A stretch of DNA of 29,945 nt from an uncultured Ruminiclostridium sp. (lineage in GTDB: Bacteria; Bacillota; Clostridia; Oscillospirales; Ruminococcaceae): positions 1 through 29,945 of the forward strand of contig CAKSIR010000011.1 of the NCBI GenBank assembly GCA_934462775.1. Direction: 5' to 3'. The number at the start of each line of letters is the position of its first letter. The stretch's first letter is position 1. This document shows positions 8,114-16,451 of this stretch, in pieces. The translations under genes were made by a program, and so were the position numbers. The notes beneath the pieces were generated by a model. That model saw only the letters and a list, made by a program, of their open reading frames with translations. It did no database searches and was not told where the DNA came from.

Positions 8114-9727
8114 TCACAGAGTAAGCGTGCCGATATTCTGCGACTTTCTCCAGTCAACATACTCCTCGTATGTGCCAAGCTTGTCATAGCAGCCTTTTTC
8201 TCTGATTTCAATAATTCTGTTTGCAACTGTCTGAACGATTTCATGGTCGTGTGAAGCAAACAGCACATTGCCCTTGAAATCCGCAAGACCGTTGTTTACA
8301 GCGGTAATGCTTTCCAGGTCAAGATGGTTGGTCGGACGGTCAAGAATAAGCACGTTGCTCTGGAATAGCATCATTCTTGAGAACATACAGCGAACCTTTT
8401 CGCCGCCGGAAAGCACGTTTACAGGCTTATAGATGTCATCACCCGAGAACAGCATTCTGCCTAAGAAGCCGCGGAGATATGTTTCGGTAACGTCCTTTGA
8501 GTACTGTCTGATCCAGTCAAGGATTGACATTGTGCAGCCTGCAAAGAAGTGGTCGGAGTCAATCGGGAAGTAGCTTACAGAGGTTGTGCTGCCCCACTTG
8601 TAGGTACCCTCGTCAGGTTCAAGCTCGCCTACCAAAATCTTGAACAGGGTTGTAATTGCTATTTCGCTTTCGCCGAGGAATGCAATCTTGTCGTTCTTGC
8701 CAACAGTAAAGCTTACGTCGTTCAGAACCTTTACGCCGTCGATCGTCTTTGAAATGCCGCTTACCTGTAAAATGTCCTTGCCCACCTCGCGCTCCATGTC
8801 GAAGCCGATAAACGGATAACGTCTGCTGGACGCAGGCATTTCCTCAACTGTAATCTTGTCAAGAAGCTTGCGGCGAGATGTTGCCTGCTTGGATTTTGAC
8901 TTGTTTGCGGAGAAGCGCTGAATGAAGTTCTGAAGCTCCTTGATTTTTTCCTCAGCCTTCTTGTTCTGCTGCTTCATCATGCGCTGAATCATCTGTGAGG
9001 ATTCGTACCAGAACTCATAGTTGCCCACATACATCTTAATCTTGTTATAGTCTATATCAACAATGTGAGTACATACGTTGTTCAGGAAGTGACGGTCATG
9101 GGATACAACGATAACCGTGCCGAAATAGTCTGCAAGGAAATCCTCAAGCCATGCAACCGCGTCAATATCAAGGTGGTTTGTAGGCTCGTCCATGAGGATA
9201 ATGTCAGGGTTGCCGAAAAGCGCCTGCGCAAGAAGAACCTTTACCTTTTCGTTACCCGAAAGGCTGCTCATCTGCGAGTAGAGAATGTCCTCGCTCAGTC
9301 CAAGACCCTGAATCAGCTTGGACGCGTCGCTTTCCGCCTCCCAGCCGTTCAGCTCGGCAAATTCAGCCTCAAGCTGGCTTGCCTTTTCGCCGTCCTCCTC
9401 GGAGAAGTCCTCCTTTGCATAAAGAGCGTCCTTTTCCTGCATAATTTCGTAAAGGCGCTTATTGCCCATAATAACCGTATCCTGAACAGTGTACTCGTCA
9501 TAAGCAAAGTGGTCCTGCTTCAATACGGACATACGCAGATTCGCCGGAATACTTACGGTACCTGTCGTAGGTTCAAGCTCGCCGTCAAGAATACGCAGGA
9601 AGGTGGATTTGCCTGCTCCGTTTGCGCCGATAACGCCGTAGCAGTTGCCGCTGTTGAAAATAAGGTCAACGTCCTTGAAAAGAGTTGATCCGCCGAACTG
9701 CAGGCTGACGTTTGAAACTGTAATCAT
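8114..9727 (-). CDS. ABC-F family ATPase (YkpA/YbiT-like) with a degenerate second ATP site
   Basis: 537 residues, two ATP-binding domains joined by a charged linker (about 240-300), no membrane segments: the layout of ABC-F translation factors. Domain 1 has Walker A GANGAGKST (K40) and Walker B IILMDEPTNHLD (E181). In domain 2 the Walker A stretch reads GESEIAITTLF, with Ile358 where Lys is expected, and Walker B reads LILDRPTNHLD, with Arg464 in place of the catalytic Glu. The signature motifs are LSGNEK in domain 1 and LSGGEK in domain 2. Because each site pairs one domain's Walker motifs with the other's signature, one site looks complete and one looks dead. A role on the ribosome (rescue or antibiotic tolerance) is family inference. 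Confidence 0.9.
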   Translation of the reverse strand: MITVSNVSLQFGGSTLFKDVDLIFNSGNCYGVIGANGAGKSTFLRILDGELEPTTGTVSIPANLRMSVLKQDHFAYDEYTVQDTVIMGNKRLYEIMQEKDALYAKEDFSEEDGEKASQLEAEFAELNGWEAESDASKLIQGLGLSEDILYSQMSSLSGNEKVKVLLAQALFGNPDIILMDEPTNHLDIDAVAWLEDFLADYFGTVIVVSHDRHFLNNVCTHIVDIDYNKIKMYVGNYEFWYESSQMIQRMMKQQNKKAEEKIKELQNFIQRFSANKSKSKQATSRRKLLDKITVEEMPASSRRYPFIGFDMEREVGKDILQVSGISKTIDGVKVLNDVSFTVGKNDKIAFLGESEIAITTLFKILVGELEPDEGTYKWGSTTSVSYFPIDSDHFFAGCTMSILDWIRQYSKDVTETYLRGFLGRMLFSGDDIYKPVNVLSGGEKVRCMFSRMMLFQSNVLILDRPTNHLDLESITAVNNGLADFKGNVLFASHDHEIVQTVANRIIEIREKGCYDKLGTYEEYVDWRKSQNIGTLTL

Positions 9728-9787
9728 TATATCTATCCTTTCTGTTGCTCCATTACTTTATGGTATATTTATAAAACATTGGTAATA

Positions 9788-9816
9788 AGTATAACACATA
9801 TTTTTTGTAAATGCAA
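9788..9816 (-). promoter_or_regulatory. Promoter of the ABC-F gene
   Basis: Minus strand TTGCAT (9816-9811), 17-bp spacer, TATACT (9793-9788). Confidence 0.6.
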
Positions 9817-9831
9817 ATTTTCCGATAAATA

Positions 9832-9860
9832 TTGCTTTTTTCCATAATTTATGATATATT
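9832..9860 (+). promoter_or_regulatory. Promoter of the azlCD operon
   Basis: TTGCTT (9832-9837), 17-bp spacer, TATATT (9855-9860). Transcription would begin near 9867, leaving a leader of about 87 bases. Confidence 0.6.
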
Positions 9861-9896
9861 GTTAAAGGCAAATTATACGAAAATATAAAAACAAAG

Positions 9897-9925
9897 CGGA
9901 AATGCCCATGCGTTTCCGTATTTTT
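9897..9925 (+). terminator. Terminator-like hairpin inside the azlC leader (possible attenuator)
   Basis: CGGAAATGC (9897-9905) pairs with GCGTTTCCG (9910-9918, one G-U pair) across a 4-base loop, followed by TATTTTT. It lies between the promoter and azlC, so it could set read-through. No competing antiterminator was identified. Confidence 0.45.
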
Positions 9926-9953
9926 GCGCAGAAGAACAAAAGGAAAGACAATT

Positions 9954-10664
9954 ATGGAATTTGAAAACAGCTTTAAAAAGGGGCTAAAGGACGGTATTCC
10001 CATAGGACTTGGCTACCTTTCGGTTTCGTTCACCTTCGGAATGATGGCGGTATCGCAGGGACTTCCCGTGTGGGTTGCCGTCTTTATCTCAATGACAAAC
10101 CTTACGTCGGCAGGTCAGTTTGCGGGCTTATCTCTTATATTGACGGGCGGCGGCTACATAGAAATGGCAATGACGCAGCTTATAATCAACCTGCGATATG
10201 CGCTAATGTCGCTGTCGCTGTCGCAGAAGCTGCATAAAACCGTAAAAATACGCGACCGACTGCTTATGTCGTTTGCAAACACGGACGAGATTTTCGCCGT
10301 TGCGTCAAGTCAGCCCGGCGAAATAGGAAAGCGCTATTTCTACGGACTTATGACCGTTCCTTACGTCGGATGGGCGCTTGGCACGCTCCTTGGCGCGCTG
10401 GCAAGCACGCTGCTCCCCGAAATCGTCACAACGTCAATGTCCGTTGCGATTTACGGAATGTTCCTTGCAATCATCGTCCCCCCTGCAAAGCATAACCGCT
10501 CGGTGCTGATGGTTATTACGGCGTCGGTAATACTCAGCTGCTGCTTTACCTACATTCCTGTAATAAATCAGCTTTCAAGCGGCTTTGTAATCATCATCTG
10601 CGCAGTGGCTGCCTCAACCCTCGGCGCGCTGCTGTTCCCTATAAAGGAGGCAGGAGATGAATAA
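9954..10664 (+). CDS. azlC: AzlC-family branched-chain amino-acid exporter subunit
   Basis: 236 residues. With AzlD it forms an inner-membrane exporter of branched-chain amino acids (family knowledge). The ATG at 9954 follows AGGAAAG; upstream in-frame TTG at 9924 falls in the leader hairpin region and has no ribosome site. Family features: KKGLKDGIPIGLGYLSVSF near the start, TSAGQFAGLSL, the polar NLRYALMSLSLSQKL stretch, and FANTDEIFAVA. Several membrane helices fill the rest. It overlaps azlD by 8 bases (GATGAATAA), so the two are translationally coupled, and a transaminase for the same amino acids follows. Confidence 0.88.
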   Translation: MEFENSFKKGLKDGIPIGLGYLSVSFTFGMMAVSQGLPVWVAVFISMTNLTSAGQFAGLSLILTGGGYIEMAMTQLIINLRYALMSLSLSQKLHKTVKIRDRLLMSFANTDEIFAVASSQPGEIGKRYFYGLMTVPYVGWALGTLLGALASTLLPEIVTTSMSVAIYGMFLAIIVPPAKHNRSVLMVITASVILSCCFTYIPVINQLSSGFVIIICAVAASTLGALLFPIKEAGDE

Positions 10665-10989
10665 TTTCGATATGACCTACGTTATGATTCAGGTGGCGGT
10701 AATGGCGGGAGTAACCTACCTTATAAGAATGCTGCCGCTGACTCTCATGAGAAAGAAAATCAAAAGCAGGTTTGTTAATTCGTTCCTGTTCTATGTTCCG
10801 TTCACGGTGCTTGCTGCAATGACGTTCCCTACAATCCTGCATTCCACAAGCAGCATCTGGTCAGCCTTGGCAGGGCTTGCAGTAGCTGCGCTGCTGTCGT
10901 TCCTTGAAAAAGGACTGCTTACGGTAGCGCTTTCGTCCTGCGCCGCTGTGCTTGTTGTTGAAATTTTATTGCAATATGTCTTCATTTAG
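10657..10989 (+). CDS. azlD: AzlD-family branched-chain amino-acid exporter small subunit
   Basis: 110 residues with about four membrane helices. The segment TYLIRMLPLTLMRKKIKSRF followed by FLFYVPFTVLAAMTFPTIL is typical of AzlD. The start codon overlaps the end of azlC, preceded by AAAGGAGG. No terminator lies between it and ilvE, which nevertheless has its own promoter. Confidence 0.87.
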   Translation: MNNFDMTYVMIQVAVMAGVTYLIRMLPLTLMRKKIKSRFVNSFLFYVPFTVLAAMTFPTILHSTSSIWSALAGLAVAALLSFLEKGLLTVALSSCAAVLVVEILLQYVFI

Positions 10990-11002
10990 TGCATATTATA
11001 TA

Positions 11003-11031
11003 TTTACATTTTCACATTTTAATGCTATAAT
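11003..11031 (+). promoter_or_regulatory. Promoter of ilvE
   Basis: TTTACA (11003-11008), 17-bp spacer, TATAAT (11026-11031) with extended -10 TGC. Confidence 0.7.
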
Positions 11032-11073
11032 AAAACAGTATAAAATCCGTAAACTAAAAGGAAGGGCAAAAAA

Positions 11074-12138
11074 ATGGATATTTCAATAACAAGAACTACT
11101 GCTCCAAAGGCAAAGCCCGATCAGAGCAAACTGGGTTTCGGTAACTACTACACAGACCATATGTTCATTATGAACTACGATGAGGGCGAGGGCTGGCACA
11201 ATCCGCGTATAGTTCCTTACGGTCCTTTTGAGCTTGATCCTGCCGCTATGGTTCTCCACTACGGTCAGGAGGTTTTTGAGGGCTTAAAGGCTTACCGCAC
11301 AGCCGAGGGCAAAATTCAGCTTTTCCGTCCCGAAAAGAACATGGCAAGACTCAACGTTTCCTGCGATCGTCTTTGCATTCCAAAGCTGGACGAGGAATTT
11401 GCATTAAAGGCAATCAAGGCTCTCGTTAAGGTTGATCAGGACTGGATCCCGACAGCAGAGGGAACCTCTCTCTACATCAGACCCTATGTATTTGCAACCG
11501 ACGCTCACGTTGGCGTTCACCCTGCAAAGCACCTTATCTTCGCTATTATCCTTTCACCGGTAGGCGCATATTATCCTGACGGTCTTGCTCCGGTTAAAAT
11601 CTTCGTTGAACAGAAATATGTCCGCGCAGTAATCGGCGGCACAGGCTTTACAAAGGCAGGCGCTAACTACGCTATCTCCCTGAAGGGTCAGGAAGAAGCT
11701 GCCGCACAGGGATACATACAGACTCTCTGGCTTGACGGTGTCGAAAGAAAGTATGTTGAAGAAGTAGGCGCTATGAACGTATTCTTCAAAATCGGCGACG
11801 AAATTGTGACGCCTGCGCTGTTAGGCTCTATCTTAGGCGGTATTACAAGAATGTCTATCGTTGAGCTGTTAAAGGCTAAGGGCTTTAAGGTATCCGAACG
11901 CAGACTTTCCATCGACGAGCTTGTTGACGCATACAAGAACGGCACTCTCGTGGAAGCATGGGGTACAGGTACGGCGGCAGTTATTTCACCAATCGGCGAG
12001 CTGAAGTACGGCGACCTTGTAATGCCAATCAACAACGGCGAAATCGGCGAAATCTCCCAGATGCTTTACGATACGCTCACAGGTATTCAGTGGGGCAAAA
12101 TCAAGGACGAATTCGGCTGGATTCAGACTGTTGAATAA
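11074..12138 (+). CDS. ilvE: Branched-chain amino-acid aminotransferase (class IV, long form)
   Basis: 354 residues. Transfers amino groups between branched-chain amino acids and 2-oxoglutarate using pyridoxal phosphate. The motifs are those of the longer, eukaryote-like bacterial subgroup: [41 protein letters not shown] with K194 as the cofactor lysine, and [16 protein letters not shown] lies before the start. Its position behind azlCD groups export and transamination of the same substrates. GlyRS follows 83 bp after its stop with only a weak hairpin between, so partial co-transcription is possible. Confidence 0.95.
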   Translation: MDISITRTTAPKAKPDQSKLGFGNYYTDHMFIMNYDEGEGWHNPRIVPYGPFELDPAAMVLHYGQEVFEGLKAYRTAEGKIQLFRPEKNMARLNVSCDRLCIPKLDEEFALKAIKALVKVDQDWIPTAEGTSLYIRPYVFATDAHVGVHPAKHLIFAIILSPVGAYYPDGLAPVKIFVEQKYVRAVIGGTGFTKAGANYAISLKGQEEAAAQGYIQTLWLDGVERKYVEEVGAMNVFFKIGDEIVTPALLGSILGGITRMSIVELLKAKGFKVSERRLSIDELVDAYKNGTLVEAWGTGTAAVISPIGELKYGDLVMPINNGEIGEISQMLYDTLTGIQWGKIKDEFGWIQTVE

Positions 12139-12174
12139 TCAATCGGCTTAATAATAGTATTTTCAAAATCCGTT

Positions 12175-12202
12175 CCCGCCGAAACCACGGCGGGGCGAAT
12201 TT
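12175..12202 (+). terminator. Weak terminator-like hairpin between ilvE and glyQS
   Basis: Perfect 7-bp GC-rich stem CCCGCCG (12175-12181) with CGGCGGG (12188-12194), then GCGAATTTTA. The T-run is short, so read-through into glyQS is likely. Confidence 0.4.
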
Positions 12203-12221
12203 TATGAAAGGAATATATTTT

Positions 12222-13598
12222 ATGAAGAACACAGAAAAAACAATGGACAAGCTTGTTGCACTCTGTAAGGGCAGAGGCTTCATCTATCCGGGCAGCGAAA
12301 TCTACGGCGGACTTGCAAACACATGGGATTACGGTCCTCTCGGCGTTGAGCTGAAAAACAACATCAAAAAGGCATGGCTCAAGAAGTTCGTACAGGAAAA
12401 CAAGTACAACGTAGGTCTTGACTCCGCTATCCTCATGAACCCGCAGACATGGGTTGCTTCAGGTCATATCGGCGGCTTCTCCGATCCTCTTATGGACTGC
12501 AAGGACTGCAAAACACGCCACAGAGCCGATAACCTTATTGAGGACTTTGACGGAACAAATCCTGCCGGCTGGTCAAACGAACAGATGATGAACTACATCA
12601 AGGAAAAGAACATTTGCTGCCCTAACTGCGGAAAGTCCAACTTTACAGACATTCGCCAGTTCAACCTCATGTTCAAAACATTCCAGGGTGTAACCGAGGA
12701 CAGCAAGTCTGAGCTTTACCTCCGTCCTGAAACTGCTCAGGGTATTTTCGTAAACTTCGCCAACATTCAGCGTACCACAAGAAGAAAGATTCCGTTCGGC
12801 GTTGCACAGGTTGGCAAGTCGTTCAGAAACGAAATCACACCGGGCAACTTTATTTTCCGTGTTCGTGAATTTGAGCAGATGGAGCTTGAATTCTTCTGCA
12901 AGCCTGGTACAGACCTTGAATGGTTTGATTACTGGAGAAGCTTCTGCAAGAACTTCCTCCTCTCCCTTAACCTTAAGGAAGAAAACCTCAGACTCCGCGA
13001 CCATGACAAGGAGGAGCTTTGCTTCTACTCAAAGGCGACAACCGACTTCGAGTATCTGTTCCCGTTCGGCTGGGGCGAGCTTTGGGGCGTTGCCGACAGA
13101 ACAGACTACGACCTCAATCAGCACATCAAGACCAGCGGCAAGCAGCTTGACTACTTCGACCAGGAAGCAAACGAAAGATACGTTCCTTACGTTATCGAGC
13201 CTTCTCTCGGCGTTGAGCGTCTGTTCCTTGCACTTGTTACTGAGGCATACGACGAGGAAGCGCTTGAGGACGGCACAACCCGTACAGTAATGCACTTCCA
13301 CCCTGCTCTCGCTCCTGTTAAGGCTGCGGTTCTTCCGCTGTCAAAGAAGCTTGCAGGTCCTGCCGGCGAGCTTGCAGACGAGCTTTGCAAGTACTTCCCT
13401 GTTGATTACGACGACGCAGGCGCTATTGGCAAGCGTTACCGCAGAGAGGACGAAATCGGTACACCGTTCTGCATTACCTACGACTTTGAAAGCGAAGAGG
13501 ACAAGTGCGTAACAGTTCGCGAACGCGACACAATGGCACAGGTTCGTATTCCGATTGCAGACGTAAGAAAATATATTGAAGAGCGTATATTCTTCTAA
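12222..13598 (+). CDS. glyQS: Glycyl-tRNA synthetase, single-chain alpha2 type
   Basis: 458 residues, the usual length of the homodimeric form. The ATG at 12222 has AAAGGA nine bases upstream; the in-frame ATG at 12204 is itself part of that ribosome site. Class II motifs: [27 protein letters not shown] at the start (read here as [14 protein letters not shown] and WDYGPLG), a CKDCKTRHR...CPNCGK zinc-type insert, [51 protein letters not shown], and [14 protein letters not shown]. The C-terminal anticodon-binding domain is present. No T-box precedes it. Confidence 0.96.
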   Translation: MKNTEKTMDKLVALCKGRGFIYPGSEIYGGLANTWDYGPLGVELKNNIKKAWLKKFVQENKYNVGLDSAILMNPQTWVASGHIGGFSDPLMDCKDCKTRHRADNLIEDFDGTNPAGWSNEQMMNYIKEKNICCPNCGKSNFTDIRQFNLMFKTFQGVTEDSKSELYLRPETAQGIFVNFANIQRTTRRKIPFGVAQVGKSFRNEITPGNFIFRVREFEQMELEFFCKPGTDLEWFDYWRSFCKNFLLSLNLKEENLRLRDHDKEELCFYSKATTDFEYLFPFGWGELWGVADRTDYDLNQHIKTSGKQLDYFDQEANERYVPYVIEPSLGVERLFLALVTEAYDEEALEDGTTRTVMHFHPALAPVKAAVLPLSKKLAGPAGELADELCKYFPVDYDDAGAIGKRYRREDEIGTPFCITYDFESEEDKCVTVRERDTMAQVRIPIADVRKYIEERIFF

Positions 13599-13607
13599 AC
13601 AGCGATA

Positions 13608-13636
13608 CCCCCGACATAACAGTCGGGGGATTTTGT
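13608..13636 (+). terminator. Terminator after glyQS
   Basis: CCCCCGAC (13608-13615) with GTCGGGGG (13622-13629), then ATTTTGTT. Confidence 0.85.
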
Positions 13637-13668
13637 TATGCAAAAAATAAAAAAATTTTAAAAACCTA

Positions 13669-13696
13669 TTGACATTTCTCAAATTTATGATATAAT
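13669..13696 (+). promoter_or_regulatory. Promoter of the rubrerythrin-rubredoxin operon
   Basis: Consensus TTGACA (13669-13674), a 16-bp spacer, TATAAT (13691-13696). Confidence 0.75.
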
Positions 13697-13714
13697 AGAG
13701 CCATAGGATAAATC

Positions 13715-13733
13715 AGTAATGATTATCGTTATC
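13715..13733. promoter_or_regulatory. Fur/PerR-type operator downstream of the rubrerythrin promoter
   Basis: AGTAATGATTATCGTTATC closely resembles the 19-bp Fur-family consensus (GATAATGATAATCATTATC). It lies about 19 bp after the -10 box, a repressor position. Rubrerythrins of clostridia are known PerR targets, so PerR is the favoured binder (inference). A matching palindrome stands at 21184-21202. Confidence 0.6.
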
Positions 13734-13774
13734 AAAAATGAAAATAAATACTAACTTAAAAGGAGATTTTTATC

Positions 13775-14320
13775 ATGGCTAAGTATGTTTGTCCAATCTG
13801 CGGCTACGTTCACGAAGGAGATTCCGCTCCTGAATTCTGCCCACAGTGCAAGTGCCCCGGCTCTAAGTTCAAGGTTGTCGAAGAAGGCACATTAACATTT
13901 GCCTGCGAACATGAAGTTGGCATTATTGCAGGAGTTGACGAAGAAATTGTTAAGGGTCTGAGAATGAACTTCGATGGAGAATGCTCAGAAGTAGGTATGT
14001 ACCTTGCAATGTCAAGAGTAGCTGACCGCGAGGGTTATCCCGAGGTTGCAGAGGCTTACAAGAGAATCGCTTTCGAGGAGGCTGAACACGCTGCTAAGTT
14101 TGCTGAAATTCTTGGCGAGGTCGTTTCTTCCTCAACAAAGGAAAACCTGGAAAAGAGAGTTGCTGCCGAACACGGTGCAACACAGGGCAAGCTGGATATT
14201 GCGAAAAGAGCTAAGGAACTGGGCTTGGACGCTATCCACGATACAGTTCACGAAATGGCTAAGGACGAGGCTCGTCACGGCAAGGCTTTCCAGGGACTTT
14301 TAAACAGATACTTTAAGTAA
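13775..14320 (+). CDS. Reverse rubrerythrin (rubredoxin domain at the N-terminus)
   Basis: 181 residues. Reduces hydrogen peroxide (and in clostridia oxygen) with electrons from NADH through rubredoxin. The rubredoxin-like iron site is N-terminal ([10 protein letters not shown] near 5-8 and CPQCKCPG near 22-25), the reverse of classical rubrerythrin. The four-helix diiron domain follows, with its Glu/His ligands visible in [34 protein letters not shown], and [18 protein letters not shown] precedes the ATG. It is followed after 18 bases by a rubredoxin, its likely electron donor, and sits behind a Fur/PerR-like operator. Confidence 0.94.
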   Translation: MAKYVCPICGYVHEGDSAPEFCPQCKCPGSKFKVVEEGTLTFACEHEVGIIAGVDEEIVKGLRMNFDGECSEVGMYLAMSRVADREGYPEVAEAYKRIAFEEAEHAAKFAEILGEVVSSSTKENLEKRVAAEHGATQGKLDIAKRAKELGLDAIHDTVHEMAKDEARHGKAFQGLLNRYFK

Positions 14321-14338
14321 TATAAGGAGGACGCTTTA

Positions 14339-14491
14339 ATGAAATACGTTTGCCCATGCGGTTATGTTTATGACGAAGAATTAGGCGATCCGGACAACGG
14401 AATCGCTCCCGGCACAAAGTGGGAAGATGTTCCGGATGATTTCGAATGTCCTGTTTGCGGACTCGGCAAGGACGCTTTTACAGCTGAATAA
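14339..14491 (+). CDS. Rubredoxin with a shortened first cysteine pair (CxC)
   Basis: 50 residues. Rubredoxin carries electrons on one iron held by four cysteines. The core is typical: [20 protein letters not shown] and CPVCGLGKD (C37, C40). The first knuckle, usually CxxCGY, reads YVCPCGYVY: only Pro lies between C5 and C7. A strong AAGGAGG precedes the ATG, and the gene starts 18 bases after the rubrerythrin stop, so the pair forms an operon. The codons on either side of the pair leave no sign of a frameshift, so the one-residue gap appears genuine. Confidence 0.9.
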   Translation: MKYVCPCGYVYDEELGDPDNGIAPGTKWEDVPDDFECPVCGLGKDAFTAE

Positions 14492-14503
14492 TTAAAAATA
14501 CCC

Positions 14504-14545
14504 ATAAAATTCTGCAAGCTTAACGTTTGCAGAATTTTATTTTGC
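14504..14545 (+). terminator. Terminator of the rubrerythrin-rubredoxin operon
   Basis: A perfect 14-bp stem (ATAAAATTCTGCAA at 14504-14517, TTGCAGAATTTTAT at 14527-14540) followed by TTTTG. Confidence 0.85.
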
Positions 14546-14643
14546 CTTTTTCACAAATATCTTCAGCACAAATTATGTATAATGCCTATAACAATACCAA
14601 TATTCCCCACCAAATTCAACATTTTTTGACATGGACAGAAAAA

Positions 14644-14680
14644 CACGCAAGTAGTAAAATGGTAATTGCGTGATTTTTTG
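14644..14680 (+). terminator. Terminator-like hairpin just upstream of the SulP gene
   Basis: CACGCAA (14644-14650) and TTGCGTG (14666-14672) enclose 15 bases and are followed by ATTTTTTG. It is only 18 bases before the start codon, so it may act as an attenuator. No clear promoter was found: TTGACA at 14626 and TATAAT at 14578 each lack a well-spaced partner. Confidence 0.4.
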
Positions 14681-14697
14681 AAAAAGGGGATAAAACA

Positions 14698-16332
14698 TTG
14701 ATTAAACGTTATTTTCAAAGGTTAAAAACCGAGTTTAAGGGCTATAACGCCAGATGCTTCGGCAAGGACGCTCTTGCAGGCGTAACTGTTGCCGCCGTGG
14801 CACTTCCGCTTGCGCTTGCATTCGGTGTATCCAGCGGCGCAGACGCAGCGGCAGGCCTTATTACCGCCGTAATTGCAGGCTTTGTAATCGGCACTCTTTC
14901 AGGCGGCTCATACCAGATTTCGGGACCAACAGGCGCTATGACAGCCATTCTCGTTTCACTTGTTGCACAGTATCAGCTGCAAGGCGTGTTCATTGCCTGC
15001 TTTATGTCGGGAATTATCCTGCTTTTATGCGGGATTTTCAAGCTGGGCGGACTGGTTTCATTCATTCCTGTTCCGGTTATAACCGGCTTTACTTCGGGCA
15101 TTGCCATTATTATCGCTCTCGGACAAATCAACAACCTTACAGGTCTTTCCGGCTCAGGTCTTAACACAATAGACAAAATTGCAAGCTATTTCACAACCGA
15201 ACAGCACCTTAATCTTACCGCCCTTATTATCGGCGTCTGCGTTATCGTGTTCATGTTCATTTACCCGAAAAAGCTCAACGCCATTGTTCCCTGTTCGCTG
15301 GCTGCAATAATTCTTGCAACAGCCGCAAACTTCATCTTCAACTTCGAGGTGGACGTTGTAGGCGAAATTCCTCAGACTATTTTCCTTGACAACAGACTTG
15401 ATTTTTCACAGATTTCATTTGACAAGATATACAACCTTATCATGCCTGCAATCAGCATTGCCGCACTGGGACTTATCGAATCCCTCCTCTGCGGCGCAAG
15501 CGCAGGCCGTATGAAGAACGAAAAGCTTGACGCTGACCAGGAGCTTGTTGCTCAGGGTATCGGCAACATGATAATCCCGCTGTTCGGCGGCGTTCCCGCC
15601 ACAGCCGCAATCGCCCGTACAAGCGTTGCTATCAAGGCAGGCGGCAGAACACGCGTAACAGGCATTATCCACTCGGTGGTTCTCCTGCTTTCTATGTTCC
15701 TGCTCGGCGGCATTATGTCCAAAATCCCGCTTTCAGCTCTTGCAGGCGTGCTTATTGTTACAGCCTGGAGAATGAACGAATGGAGCGTAATCAAGGACAT
15801 ATTCAGCAGAAAAATCAAAACCGCCATGTTCCAGTTCCTTATTACGATGCTTGCAACGGTTATATTCGACCTTACAGTCGCAATAATCATCGGCGTTCTG
15901 TTTTCTGTCGTAATGTTCGTGCTTAAGGTATCCGACATGACTGTTACTATTTCTCACGTTGACGCCGAAAAGCTTGGCGTTGACGGCGAAAAGGCAAAGA
16001 AATACTCCTCAACGCGCGTTGCATACATAACAGGTCCTCTCTACTTCGGCACTGCAAGCAAGCTTGCCGAAAAGCTCAGACCCCTGGACGAGGAGGAAGA
16101 GGATATTGTTATCTTCTCAATGCGCGGCGTTCCGCTGGCGGATATTTCCGGAATCCAGGCTCTTCAGGAGCTATGTATGCACCTTTCCGAACAGGGTACT
16201 CAAATCTATTTTACCTGCGTTCAGCCGCCTGTAATGGAAATGTTCGACCGCTGCGGTCTTAAGGACACTTACTCCGACGACAGTTTCTACTGGAGTACCG
16301 ACAAGGCTCTGGCAGATATTGCGGAAATGTGA
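14698..16332 (+). CDS. SulP-family inorganic anion transporter with STAS domain
   Basis: 544 residues. Starts at a TTG with AAAAGGGG before it. Family marks: KDALAGVTVAAVALPLALAFG at the first helix, GGSYQISGPTGAMTAILVSLV, PVPVITGFTSGIAIIIALGQ, and IESLLCGASAGRMKNEKLDADQELVAQGIGN followed by GGVPATAAIARTSV. Around 14 membrane segments lead into a C-terminal STAS domain (about 440-540, IVIFSMRGVPLADISGIQALQELC). Transported ion could be sulfate, bicarbonate or another anion; nothing in the neighbourhood decides. It appears to be a single-gene unit. Confidence 0.92.
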   Translation: MIKRYFQRLKTEFKGYNARCFGKDALAGVTVAAVALPLALAFGVSSGADAAAGLITAVIAGFVIGTLSGGSYQISGPTGAMTAILVSLVAQYQLQGVFIACFMSGIILLLCGIFKLGGLVSFIPVPVITGFTSGIAIIIALGQINNLTGLSGSGLNTIDKIASYFTTEQHLNLTALIIGVCVIVFMFIYPKKLNAIVPCSLAAIILATAANFIFNFEVDVVGEIPQTIFLDNRLDFSQISFDKIYNLIMPAISIAALGLIESLLCGASAGRMKNEKLDADQELVAQGIGNMIIPLFGGVPATAAIARTSVAIKAGGRTRVTGIIHSVVLLLSMFLLGGIMSKIPLSALAGVLIVTAWRMNEWSVIKDIFSRKIKTAMFQFLITMLATVIFDLTVAIIIGVLFSVVMFVLKVSDMTVTISHVDAEKLGVDGEKAKKYSSTRVAYITGPLYFGTASKLAEKLRPLDEEEEDIVIFSMRGVPLADISGIQALQELCMHLSEQGTQIYFTCVQPPVMEMFDRCGLKDTYSDDSFYWSTDKALADIAEM

Positions 16333-16352
16333 TAAAATTTCTCAGAAAACAC

Positions 16353-16381
16353 TTGCTTTTTATTTTAACCTGTGTTATAAT
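16353..16381 (+). promoter_or_regulatory. Promoter of secG
   Basis: TTGCTT (16353-16358), 17-bp spacer, TATAAT (16376-16381). Confidence 0.7.
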
Positions 16382-16451
16382 GTAATGCGTGTCAATATGA
16401 ATTATAAATTTGAAGGTAAAACCTTTTAATACGACTTCGGAGGATTTAAAA

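Noticed and set aside
7552..8124. A 190-codon plus-strand frame opposite the small membrane protein.
   Set aside because: No ribosome site and it crosses the ABC-F terminator; the minus-strand frame has GGGAGG and two clear membrane helices.
9902..9964. A 20-codon frame overlapping the azlC start, a possible leader peptide.
   Set aside because: No run of branched-chain codons and no ribosome site outside the hairpin.
12139..12221. A T-box in front of glyQS.
   Set aside because: The gap is only 83 bp and lacks the GGTGGNACCGCG-type sequence; only a short hairpin is present.
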